In this document: positions 29,261-37,400 of the stretch, one piece after another | How positions within the stretch are numbered: position 1 is the first letter of the stretch | Layout: each line of letters opens with the position of its first letter | Translations under genes and position numbers: made by a program | Notes under the pieces: model-generated | Told to the model about the DNA's origin: nothing | Seen by the model: only the letters and a program-made list of their open reading frames with translations | Databases searched by the model: none | Assembly (NCBI RefSeq): GCF_001702265.1 | Contig: NZ_MAUE01000016.1 | Location: forward strand, 122,475 to 186,474 | Length of the DNA: 64,000 nt | Origin: Pseudomonas aylmerensis | Lineage (GTDB): Bacteria > Pseudomonadota > Gammaproteobacteria > Pseudomonadales > Pseudomonadaceae | Direction: 5' to 3'

Positions 29261-30003
29261 AGCACGGTGTCGAGAAAGTCACGGGTACGCGGGTCCCGTG
29301 GGGTGTCAAAAAATGCCTCGGCCGTGGCGTGCTCCACCACCTCGCCCTGATCGATGAAATACACGTAGTCGGCGACCTCGCGGGCAAAGCGCATCTCATG
29401 GGTGACCAGCACACAGGTCATGCCCTGGGCGGCGATCGAACGGATAACCCCCAGCACTTCTTTCACGGTGTGCGGGTCGAGGGCGGCGGTCACCTCATCA
29501 AACAGCATCACCTGGGGCTGCATGCACAGGCCCCTGGCGATTGCCACCCGCTGCTGCTGGCCGCCGGACAACTCGCCGGGATATGCCTGTTCCTTGCCTT
29601 CCAGGCGCACCTGTTGCAACAGCGCGCGGGCTTCTTGCTCCACGGCGTGGCGGTCGCGCCCGAGGACCTGGATCGGGGCCATGCTGACGTTCTGCAACAC
29701 CGTGCGATGGGGAAACAGGTTGTAGCTCTGGAACACGATGCCCACCCGCTGGCGCAACTGCTGCAGGGGCAATTGCGGGCTGCCGATCAGTGCGCCGTCG
29801 AGGGTGATTTCGCCCTGGTCGATCTCGGCCAGGGCGTTGATGCAGCGCAACACCGTGGACTTGCCCGACCCCGACGGGCCAATGATGCACACCACTTCGC
29901 CACGCCCCACGGCCAGGTCGATGCCTTTGAGCACCGGCGTGTCACCGTAGGCCTTGCTCACCGCGTGCAAGGCGATAAAGGGGTTTTCCAGGATACGTTT
30001 CAT
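29257..30003 (-). CDS. Polar amino-acid-type ABC importer, ATPase
   Basis: A 248-residue ATPase of the GlnQ/HisP class: Walker A GPSGSGKST, Q-loop FQSYNLFPH, signature LSGGQQQR, Walker B VMLFDEVTAALDP and the switch His in LVTHEM. It energises the permeases encoded immediately upstream in the operon. Confidence 0.93.
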   Translation of the reverse strand: MKRILENPFIALHAVSKAYGDTPVLKGIDLAVGRGEVVCIIGPSGSGKSTVLRCINALAEIDQGEITLDGALIGSPQLPLQQLRQRVGIVFQSYNLFPHRTVLQNVSMAPIQVLGRDRHAVEQEARALLQQVRLEGKEQAYPGELSGGQQQRVAIARGLCMQPQVMLFDEVTAALDPHTVKEVLGVIRSIAAQGMTCVLVTHEMRFAREVADYVYFIDQGEVVEHATAEAFFDTPRDPRTRDFLDTVL

Positions 30004-30006
30004 GGG

Positions 30007-30687
30007 TTACCTGTAGGCCAGGCGCCGTTCCAGGGAACGGGCCAGCAGTGAAAGCGGAAAGATGTAGAAAAAGAACAACGCCAGCACCAGCCCGTAGACC
30101 GGCAGCAGCAAATCGGTGCGCGCGGTGGCGGCGAGGATCTCGCGGCTGGCACTGAGCAACTCTCCCACCCCGAGCAGGCTGGCAAGCGCGCTGGACATGG
30201 TCACCACGCAGTACAGGCCCAACGCCGGCGGCACCATCAGCCGCAAGGCCTGGGGCAGGATCACATGACGCAGTTGGGCCACCGGGCCGTAGCCCAGGGC
30301 GGTGGCGGCTTCCCACTGGGTCCGTGGGATCGACTGCAAGGCGCCGCGCACGATTTCCGAAGCATTGCCCGCCGCCGGCAAGGCCAGGGCAAAGACCGCC
30401 TTGAGCCACGCCGGCAAGCTGATCACCGTGCCAGCCAGGTGCCATTCATAGGGCAGCAGGTGCATCACAAAAAACATCACCACCAGCCACGGTGCGTTAC
30501 GCAGCAACTGCGTCAGCCCGCGTGCACCCAGCCGCAGCACGCGCGAACGGGCGCGCTGCAGGGTCCCCAGGCAGACACCGGCGAGGCACGCCAACAGCAT
30601 CGCCAACGCACCGATCCACAGGTTCAGCGCAAAGCCCTTGAGCATCAGCGGCAGCCATGGCAACAGGGCCACAATCACTTCGTTCAT
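30007..30687 (-). CDS. Amino-acid-type ABC importer, permease
   Basis: A 226-residue HisM/GlnP-type permease with about five membrane segments, a conserved LLRNAPWLVVMFF and the EAA loop (EAATALGYGPVAQLRHVILPQALR). The ATG at 30687 overlaps the fusion gene's stop by 4 bp. With the permease domain of the fusion protein it would form the heterodimeric channel. Confidence 0.9.
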   Translation of the reverse strand: MNEVIVALLPWLPLMLKGFALNLWIGALAMLLACLAGVCLGTLQRARSRVLRLGARGLTQLLRNAPWLVVMFFVMHLLPYEWHLAGTVISLPAWLKAVFALALPAAGNASEIVRGALQSIPRTQWEAATALGYGPVAQLRHVILPQALRLMVPPALGLYCVVTMSSALASLLGVGELLSASREILAATARTDLLLPVYGLVLALFFFYIFPLSLLARSLERRLAYR

Positions 30688-32276
30688 GCGCCACCCCCGG
30701 GAATCTGCAGGCGCCGTTCCAGGCGGTGCAGTGCCCAGGCCAGCACTGCCATTGCGCAGAAATACGTGACCAGGACCAGCAGCATCATTTCCACCACGTT
30801 ATACCGCTCACTCCAGATTTCCTGGGCGCTGTACAACACCTCAGGCACTGCCACGGCGTAGGCAATGGAGCTGCCCTTGATCAGCTGCACCATGTTGTTG
30901 CCCAGCGCCGGCAAACAGGCACGCAAGGCCAGGGGCAACTGGATATGCCACAGCCGACTCGCGCGCCCATACCCCAAGGCCAGGGCCGCGTCGCGGGTGC
31001 TGGGCGGCACCGCGAGCAGCCCGGCGCGCACGATTTCCACCGCAAACGCGCCGTAATGCAGGGTGATGCACAACGCCGCCAGCCCGAACGGGTTGGCGTA
31101 CCAAGGGGCCGCGCCACCCTCCAGGCCGCCGCGCAACAACGCGCCGACGCCGAAATAAATGAAGTACAACTGCGCCAGGCTGGGCGTATTGCGCAGCAGC
31201 TCGACATAACCGCGCACCAGCCAGCGCAACGGCCGCGAAGCCCCCATCGCCAGCGCACCGAACAGGCCGATCAAGCACGAACCGAAAATGCCAATGGCCG
31301 AGAGTTGCAAGGTGGTGACGATGCCGGAGGCAAATTGGCGGGCGGTCCAGCCGTCGTAGAACACCGGAAAATTCCAGCCGGTGCGGGTATTGAGACGTTC
31401 AAATCCGTCGGTGAGGCGTTGCAGGAAATACGGCAGGCTCTGTTTGTCCTGCGCCGCACTCTCGACTTCGCTCGGGTCCAGCGGATGCTTGTGGGGCAAG
31501 CCGAAGCGGCTTTCCAGTTCATATAGGAAACCGCTCTGGCGCCAGTGCAACGCCAGTTGCTCCAGAAGCTCGCGCCACTGCGCGTCGCCCTTGGCCACGG
31601 CCATGCTCCAGGGGGCTTCGAGAATCACCGGCAACTGGATGCGATAGCCCTGCCATTGCTGGCTATCCTGCAGGCGCAGGCGCGCCACCGCCTCGTCCAT
31701 CACCTGGCCGATGCAGCGTCGATCACGCAGGGCCTGGGCGCTTTCGGTGAGCCCGGCGAACGCGAGGATATTGACCCCGTAACGCTCGGCCACCGCCTGG
31801 TTGTAGGTCGAGCCCTGGCTGCTGCATAACGTCGCACCGCGCAGGCTTTCCCAACTTGCCACCGGCTGGTCGTCACGGGTCAGCAATACCGCGCCAGAGG
31901 CATAGAAGCCCGGGAAGATGAAGTCCACCAGGCGCTGGCGTTCTTCGGTCACGCTGAAGCCGGTGATGATCACGTCGCACTTGCCCTGCTGCACGAACGG
32001 CACGCGATTGGCGCCGCTGGTCGCGATGGTCTGTGCGCCGATCTCGCGGCCCAGGCGCTGGCTGAGGGATTGGCGCAGGCTTTCCAGCAGGTCGGCATTG
32101 AAACCCACCGCCTGCCCCGACGGCGTCAGGTAGGCGAACGGACGGTTCTCGACATTGGTGCAGGCGTTGACCACCCCACGCGCGTGGATGCGCTGCAACA
32201 CCGACCCGTCCTCGGCCATCGCGCCCAGCGCAGCCGTCAGCACGCTGACCGCCAGCCAGGCCTTGAGCAACCGCAT
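30684..32276 (-). CDS. Fused substrate-binding protein and ABC permease
   Basis: About 530 residues from the ATG at 32276, whose TGATG overlap couples it to the TonB receptor gene. A signal (MRLLKAWLAVSVLTAALGAMA) leads into a periplasmic binding domain at residues about 25-265 (ENRPFAYLTPSGQAVGFNADL, CDVIITGFSVTEERQRLVDF). A linker of about 55 residues is followed by a permease domain at about 320-525 (YVELLRNTPSLAQLYFIYFG, EAA-type RDAALALGYGRASRLWHIQLP). Binding protein and channel are therefore tethered, as known in some Firmicutes Gln/Arg importers but less usual in Pseudomonas. Ligand unknown. Confidence 0.88.
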   Translation of the reverse strand: MRLLKAWLAVSVLTAALGAMAEDGSVLQRIHARGVVNACTNVENRPFAYLTPSGQAVGFNADLLESLRQSLSQRLGREIGAQTIATSGANRVPFVQQGKCDVIITGFSVTEERQRLVDFIFPGFYASGAVLLTRDDQPVASWESLRGATLCSSQGSTYNQAVAERYGVNILAFAGLTESAQALRDRRCIGQVMDEAVARLRLQDSQQWQGYRIQLPVILEAPWSMAVAKGDAQWRELLEQLALHWRQSGFLYELESRFGLPHKHPLDPSEVESAAQDKQSLPYFLQRLTDGFERLNTRTGWNFPVFYDGWTARQFASGIVTTLQLSAIGIFGSCLIGLFGALAMGASRPLRWLVRGYVELLRNTPSLAQLYFIYFGVGALLRGGLEGGAAPWYANPFGLAALCITLHYGAFAVEIVRAGLLAVPPSTRDAALALGYGRASRLWHIQLPLALRACLPALGNNMVQLIKGSSIAYAVAVPEVLYSAQEIWSERYNVVEMMLLVLVTYFCAMAVLAWALHRLERRLQIPGGGA

Positions 32277-34669
32277 CACCACGAATACGTCGCCTTGAGG
32301 TAGTAGAACGCGCCGTTCATGCCGAATGGCGAGTAGGAGATGTAGTTGACGTTCTGATGGCCGGGGTTGTTCAGGCTATTGCGTTTGTCCGGGTAGGCGT
32401 CGGTGACGTTGTCGCCGCCCACGGTGAATAGCCAGTCGGTGTAGCGGTAGCTGGTGGACAGGTCCAGCACCCATTTGGCATCGAAACGCTGGTCGTAGGC
32501 TGCGCCGGTGTTACTCACCGCCAGGAAGCTGCCGTAGCGCACGAGGTTGGCGTGCAGGCCCCAGTTGTCTTTGCTGTAGTCGGTGGAAAACGACAGCTTG
32601 CTGCGCGGTGTGCTGTCGGTGAGTACACCGTAGCGGTCGCGGCGGTCGATGCGGTCCAGGTTCAGGCCGCTCTGCGCCAGCGCGGTGGGGTTGTCCTTGA
32701 TGTCGGTGACGCGCGTCTTGCTGTAGCTGTAGCCCACGGTGCTGTTGAGGCGACCGCCATTGTCGAAACGGTAGCGATGCTGGCCGGTGAGGTCGACGCC
32801 ACGGGTCTGGGTGTCCACCGCGTTGGTGAAGTAGCGCACCGACTGGTAGAGATCGGTGGCAATCCCGTTGGCCGCCAGGTAAGCCTGGCCGGCGGCGGTT
32901 TGCACGTTGAGGTTGCTCGACAGGGTCACCCGGTCATTGATGTTGATCTGGTACACATCGAGCGTGGCGCTGAAATCATCAGTCGGTTGCAGCACCAAAC
33001 CCAGGCTGATGTTGCGCGACTTCTCGGCCTTCAAATCCTCTGCACCGAGCAAGCGTGCAATCGGCGAATCCACCGAGGCGGTGAGCTGGTCCTGGTAGGC
33101 GTTGATCGACGTGTTGAGGGCGCTGGTGGTCGCCGAGTAATGCTGTTGCGCCAGGGACGGCGCGCGGTAGCCGGTGGACACACTGCCGCGCACGGCGACC
33201 ACCGGGTTGAAGTCATATCGGCTGGAGAACGAGCCGGTGGTGGCACCGCCGAAGTCGTTGTAGTCGTCATGGCGCAGGGCAACCGAGGCGCGCCATTTAT
33301 CGGTCAGGTTGGTTTCCAGGTCGATGTACTGCGCCACCACATCGCGGCGGTAGCTGCCGCTGTCGCCGGGCTTGAGGCCGGAGAAACCTTCGGCGCCGGT
33401 GCCGTAGTAGGAGTTGGCTTCGCCGCTGCTTTCCTGGTAGGTCTGGTGCTGGTATTCCAGGCCGAACGCCACCGACAACGGGTTGCTCAACAGCGGCACC
33501 GCCAACTCGTTGCTGAAGTCCAGCTGGTACACCGCCAGGCTGCTGGTGAGGCTGCCGTCATCGAAGTTCTGCTGGGCATTGCCGGTGTCGCGGTACAGGT
33601 AACGGTTGAGGGTGTCGCGGCTGCTGAGGTCGATTTCATTGCGACCGTAGTCGACGCTGGCGTCCCATTTCCAATCGGCCAACAGCCCACGCAGGCCCAT
33701 TACCAGCGATTGGTCCTGGGTCTCGGCGTGCAGGCGCGGCAGGTAGCCTTCAGGGTGCGCAGCGCGGTCGAAGGTGGAAGCGCGACCGTTGCGAAAGGCG
33801 TCCCAGGTATCGCCAGTGGACTTGTTGTAGCCGGCAAACCCGTAGGCGGTCAGGTCGTCGCTCAAGGCGTATTCGGCGTTGAGCATGACCTTGCCGTTGG
33901 TGATGTCCGGGTCGCCAAGGCGATACGTGGTGCTGCCATAACCCGGTGCGCCAGGATTGCGATTGTCCGGGCCGGCGCGGTTGGTAAAGTCGTTGTTGTT
34001 GCCGTCGAAACTCAGGTGCGCACTGCCGCGCTCGCCGAGTTTGAAACCGGTGTCGGCGTCGACATGACGCTGGATGCCGTCGCCCTTGGAGTACTGGCCG
34101 TAGCTGGTGGTGACCTGCCCGCCCTCGTCATCTTTCTTGAGGATGACGTTGATCACCCCGGCAATCGCATCCGAGCCGTAACGCGCCGATGCGCCGTCGC
34201 CCAGCACTTCGATATGGTCGATCGCCGACAGCGGGATCGCCCCCAGATCCACCGGCGCCGAGCCACGGCCCTGAGTCACGTTGGTGTTGAGGAAGGCACT
34301 GGTATGCCGACGCTTGCCATTGACCAGCACCAGCACCTGGTCCGGCGACAGGCCGCGCATCTGCACCGGGCGGATGATCCCGGTGAACCCGGAGCTGGCC
34401 GGACGCGGGAAATTCAAGGACGGGATCAACCGCGACAGGGCTTCGGACAACTCGTTGCTGCCAGTGCTTTGCAGGGTTTTGCTGGACACCACCTGGATCG
34501 GTTGCATTGACTCCAGCACAGTCCGGTTTTCCGAGCGCGTGCCGGTCACCACCACCGCATTCAACTGCGGGGTGGTGTCGCTGTCTTCTGCCGCTTGTGC
34601 CTGCATGCCTGCCACGACTGCCACCACCGCGAGCGACAGCCTGCACTGTTTGAACCTGCCCTTGATCAT
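32276..34669 (-). CDS. TonB-dependent outer-membrane receptor
   Basis: A 797-residue receptor and first gene of the operon. After the signal (ending MQAQA) comes a TonB-box-like stretch (NAVVVTGTRSENRTV), a plug (VQMRGLSPDQVLVLVNGKRRH, SAIDHIEVLGDGASARYGSDAIAGVINVIL) and a long barrel ending YLKATYSW. The LVNGKRRHxSA plug subtype is shared with the receptor at 57.7 kb. This type is not tied to siderophores, and its place ahead of an amino-acid-type ABC importer points to an organic nutrient. Confidence 0.9.
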   Translation of the reverse strand: MIKGRFKQCRLSLAVVAVVAGMQAQAAEDSDTTPQLNAVVVTGTRSENRTVLESMQPIQVVSSKTLQSTGSNELSEALSRLIPSLNFPRPASSGFTGIIRPVQMRGLSPDQVLVLVNGKRRHTSAFLNTNVTQGRGSAPVDLGAIPLSAIDHIEVLGDGASARYGSDAIAGVINVILKKDDEGGQVTTSYGQYSKGDGIQRHVDADTGFKLGERGSAHLSFDGNNNDFTNRAGPDNRNPGAPGYGSTTYRLGDPDITNGKVMLNAEYALSDDLTAYGFAGYNKSTGDTWDAFRNGRASTFDRAAHPEGYLPRLHAETQDQSLVMGLRGLLADWKWDASVDYGRNEIDLSSRDTLNRYLYRDTGNAQQNFDDGSLTSSLAVYQLDFSNELAVPLLSNPLSVAFGLEYQHQTYQESSGEANSYYGTGAEGFSGLKPGDSGSYRRDVVAQYIDLETNLTDKWRASVALRHDDYNDFGGATTGSFSSRYDFNPVVAVRGSVSTGYRAPSLAQQHYSATTSALNTSINAYQDQLTASVDSPIARLLGAEDLKAEKSRNISLGLVLQPTDDFSATLDVYQININDRVTLSSNLNVQTAAGQAYLAANGIATDLYQSVRYFTNAVDTQTRGVDLTGQHRYRFDNGGRLNSTVGYSYSKTRVTDIKDNPTALAQSGLNLDRIDRRDRYGVLTDSTPRSKLSFSTDYSKDNWGLHANLVRYGSFLAVSNTGAAYDQRFDAKWVLDLSTSYRYTDWLFTVGGDNVTDAYPDKRNSLNNPGHQNVNYISYSPFGMNGAFYYLKATYSW

Positions 34670-35017
34670 TCCTTATTCCCCAGCCAACAGCCGTCACCGC
34701 GCCCTGACATAAACGCAGGGGCAGTGGCTGTCGAACATTTGTCTATTCAAAAGTTGATAAAAGAGTGGCCAGGGGGCAATTCGGTGGTGTGTTGATTGCT
34801 TGCCTGGTATGTCACACGGGGCCCAATTTACCTGCCCTGCGCGGCCATACCTATGGAAAAAACAGCGGCCAACACTAACTTTTACTCATGTGGCACTGCG
34901 GTTATATGGTTAAAAGAACACGGTCTATTTAAAGCCGGTTTATTGATTGAGCGCGATAAAAGATCAGGCTATAAGTGATCGGTTTTATCAACAGGCAATA
35001 CCCGAGTGCTCTAACTT
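34670..35017. promoter_or_regulatory. Divergent control region between receptor operon and LysR gene
   Basis: A 348-bp AT-rich spacer without a credible gene. GATAAAA occurs at 34756-34762 and 34955-34961, and its inverse TTTTATC at 34983-34989, giving a 7-bp inverted pair that encloses GATC repeats just before the LysR ATG at 35018. TTTAT (34939) and ATAAA (34956) also form an inverted pair. These are reasonable LysR-regulator sites for both the operon and autoregulation, but none is proven. Confidence 0.5.
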
Positions 35018-35914
35018 ATGAATCTTCGCCAGATGGAAGTCTTCCGTTCCATCATGCTCACCGGCAGCATCGCGGGCGCCGCCGAGTTGTTGCATATCTC
35101 CCAGTCCGCCGTGAGCAAAATGCTCAGCCACACCCAGCAACGTGGTGGTCCCAAGTTGTTCGAACTGGTCAAGGGCCGCCTGGTCCCGACCAGCGAAGCG
35201 CGCGAGCTGTACGAAGAGGTCGAGCGGCTGTGGCGCAACGTGGAACGGGTGCGTGAGTTGTCCAGCGAACTGGCCAACCCGTCCAAGGGCAACCTGTACA
35301 TCGCGGCCTCCCCCAGCCTGGGCATGTCGGTCGTGCCGCAGAGCCTGGCGCAGACGGTCAAGGAGCGGCCGGACCTGAGCGTGAAAGTGATCCTGCCGCT
35401 GCCCGGCGCCCTGACCGATGTGGTGGCGGAGAAAATCGTCGACATCGGCATCACCACCTTTGAAGTCGACCATCCCAGCATCACCGTGCACGCCCGCTAT
35501 AGCTGCCCGTTGGTGTGCATCATGGCGCCGACACACCCGCTGGCCTCACGCGAGTCGATCAGCCCCGCCGACCTGATCGGGCATCGCCTGATCTCGGTGC
35601 CGTTGCAGGAGCTGTATGGCATCAACGAGGAAAAGGTCTACGGCGACGTGCTCGCGCAACTGAACATCGGCCTGCAAGTGCGCTCGGGGTTGATCGCCAG
35701 CCTGTTCAGCCTGGCCAGCGGCGAGATCGCCGTGGTCGACGCCCTTGCGGTTTCCGGCAACCTGCTGCCGCTGGTGATCAGGCCTTTCGACAGCCCGGCG
35801 GCGGTGAACATCTCGGTGATCCACAACAGCTTCAAGCCACTGTCACCCCAGGCGCTGCTGTTTCGCGACATGGTCATGCAGCACCTGCAAGGGGTGTCTG
35901 CCAGTTATCAGTGA
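35018..35914 (+). CDS. LysR-family transcriptional regulator
   Basis: A 298-residue regulator: N-terminal winged helix (NLRQMEVFRSIMLTGSIAGAAELLHISQSAVSKML) and a two-lobed effector domain beginning near GNLYIAASPSLGMSVVPQSL. The opening MNLRQMEVFRSIMLTGS resembles the OccR/NocR (opine) subgroup of LysR regulators, a weak hint that the inducer is an amino-acid derivative. Its divergent position relative to the TonB receptor operon makes that operon the likely target. Confidence 0.88.
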   Translation: MNLRQMEVFRSIMLTGSIAGAAELLHISQSAVSKMLSHTQQRGGPKLFELVKGRLVPTSEARELYEEVERLWRNVERVRELSSELANPSKGNLYIAASPSLGMSVVPQSLAQTVKERPDLSVKVILPLPGALTDVVAEKIVDIGITTFEVDHPSITVHARYSCPLVCIMAPTHPLASRESISPADLIGHRLISVPLQELYGINEEKVYGDVLAQLNIGLQVRSGLIASLFSLASGEIAVVDALAVSGNLLPLVIRPFDSPAAVNISVIHNSFKPLSPQALLFRDMVMQHLQGVSASYQ

Positions 35915-35918
35915 TGTC

Positions 35919-36371
35919 GGGGGACATATCCGTTGTTTGGGTAACGGCTGCTGATGGTTCCGCCCTTGCGGCGGGTCACTTTTGGAAGGACCGGAAGGCC
36001 GGCCCAGCCAAAAGTGACCAAAAGGCTCTTGCCCCACCACTCGGTGCCTAAGATCAGATCACAAGCCAAATCAAGAGCCAGGGCCAGGGCAGACCACTGT
36101 CTATCTGACAAATGGAGATCCAAATGTGGGAGCGGGCTTGCTCGCGAATGCAGTGTGTCAGTCAACAAATTCATTGGCTGATCCACCGCATTCGCGAGCA
36201 AGCCCGCTCCCACATTTTTGACCGTGTCCGGCTTCCTTCCCTAGGCGAGGTGCCGAGTGTTGGGGCGAGAGCCCTTTTGGTCAGGCCGGCATTCTGGGCT
36301 CTTTTCCAAAAGCGACCCGCCGTAAGGTCGGAACCATCAGCAGCCGTTACCCAAAAAACGGATATGCCCCC
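35919..36371. repeat. Composite inverted repeat enclosing a REP palindrome
   Basis: A left arm (35919-36050) and an inverted right arm (about 36248-36371) carry the same unit (CATATCCGTT..TTTGGGTAACGGCTGCTGATGG...GCGGGTCACTTTT...GGCTCTTGCCCCA..CACTCGG). Between them sits a perfect REP palindrome. A third copy of the unit is at 62241-62358. It fills the gap between the LysR gene and the next operon; no gene is present. Confidence 0.85.
36122..36217. repeat. REP palindrome with perfect 30-bp arms
   Basis: Positions 36122-36151 and 36188-36217 are exact reverse complements of each other (core GTGGGAGCGGGCTTGCTCGC) with a 36-bp loop. Confidence 0.93.
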
Positions 36372-36410
36372 AAAAGCCCCACCCAGTTATATCCATAGCA
36401 ATAAACGATA

Positions 36411-36440
36411 TTGGTATATACCAGATTGCTCCCTTATAAA
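36411..36440 (+). promoter_or_regulatory. Promoter with embedded HutC-type operator
   Basis: TTGGTA (36411) and TATAAA (36435) are 18 bp apart and fit a sigma-70 promoter, 40 bp before the first gene of the cluster. Overlapping the -35 box is a perfect 12-bp palindrome TGGTATATACCA (36412-36423). Its GTATATAC core satisfies the GT-N-TA-N-AC rule known for HutC-subfamily GntR regulators, one of which is encoded at 46.3 kb. Repression by occlusion is inferred. Confidence 0.6.
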
Positions 36441-36479
36441 TCGCCCCCATCACAGGACGTTGGGCTGGAGTAACACGCG

Positions 36480-37400
36480 ATGGTGTCGGTAAAGGTAATG
36501 CTGGAGTACTTTCATCCCTGGCCGAATTCGGCGGGGTTGTACCTGGCACGGGAACGCGGCTGGTATGAAGAACTGGGCCTGGATGTAGAGCTGGTGGTGC
36601 ACGACCCCTACCGTGGCGACACCCTGCAGCACCTGCTCACTGGTGCCGCGGATTTTGGCGTGTTCCCCAGCAACCGCCTGCTGGTGCGCCGTGGCCTCGG
36701 CCAGGCGCTGCAAGGCATCGCGGCGATCAACCATGCGGGGCTGGAGTCGATCCAGACCCTCACCGACTCCGGCATCCGTCGCCCCCGCGACCTGGTGGGC
36801 AAGCGCCTGGCCCTCAACCCGACCCCGCGCGGCCTGGCCATGGTGCGTCACCTGGTCAGTCGCGATGGCGGCGATCCCGATGGTGTGATCCTGGTGGACA
36901 GCGGCGTGCGCGAGCTGCGCCCCGAGCAGTTGGCCGAGGGCGTCGCCGATGCCAGTTTCGGTGGCTACTGGGCCTGGGAAGCGCTGATGCACAGCCCTAT
37001 CGAAGACGCGCGCCGGGTGGTGCTGCCGGTCGACGAGATCGGCGCGCCGGCGTATCACAGCTACCTGCTCGGCGCCCACGAGCGCACCCTGGCAGACCGG
37101 CCCGAGGTGGTGCGCGATTTCCTCGCAGCCACTGCCCGCGGTTATCTGGCGGTGGCACAGGAGCCGTCGATTGCCCTCGCCGCCTACGAGCACACCACGC
37201 CGTATTTTCCGGCGGAATTGCTCAGCGCATCGCTGCATAAAATCGCCCCGACCTGGCTGCATCAAGGTCGCTGGGGCGAGCAACGCCAGGCGCTGCTCGC
37301 CCCCTACGCCGAATGGCTGCACGCGCATGCGGTGCTCGACAATCCGCAGGTGTGGGAAGGGGCAACCAGCAACGCCTACCTGCCCGAGGTGCACGCATGA
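36480..37400 (+). CDS. NMT1/THI5-like binding protein without signal peptide
   Basis: A 306-residue protein with the THI5/NMT1/SsuA binding fold: VMLEYFHPWPNSAGLYLARERGWYEELGLDVEL, LLTGAADFGVFPSNRLLVRRG and the FLAATARGYLAVAQEP helix. It begins directly with the first beta strand, and an in-frame TAA three codons upstream rules out a missed signal peptide, so it appears cytoplasmic. It contains no cysteine, hence not the CCCFC motif of yeast Thi5, so HMP-phosphate synthesis of that kind is unlikely. No ATPase is nearby. It could be a cytoplasmic ligand binder or enzyme for a pyrimidine-like compound. It overlaps the kinase gene by 4 bp. Confidence 0.75.
   Translation: MVSVKVMLEYFHPWPNSAGLYLARERGWYEELGLDVELVVHDPYRGDTLQHLLTGAADFGVFPSNRLLVRRGLGQALQGIAAINHAGLESIQTLTDSGIRRPRDLVGKRLALNPTPRGLAMVRHLVSRDGGDPDGVILVDSGVRELRPEQLAEGVADASFGGYWAWEALMHSPIEDARRVVLPVDEIGAPAYHSYLLGAHERTLADRPEVVRDFLAATARGYLAVAQEPSIALAAYEHTTPYFPAELLSASLHKIAPTWLHQGRWGEQRQALLAPYAEWLHAHAVLDNPQVWEGATSNAYLPEVHA

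Noticed and set aside
34796..34978. A 60-residue open frame in the LysR/TonB receptor spacer
   Set aside because: No ribosome site, no recognisable motif, and it lies in the AT-rich divergent promoter region.
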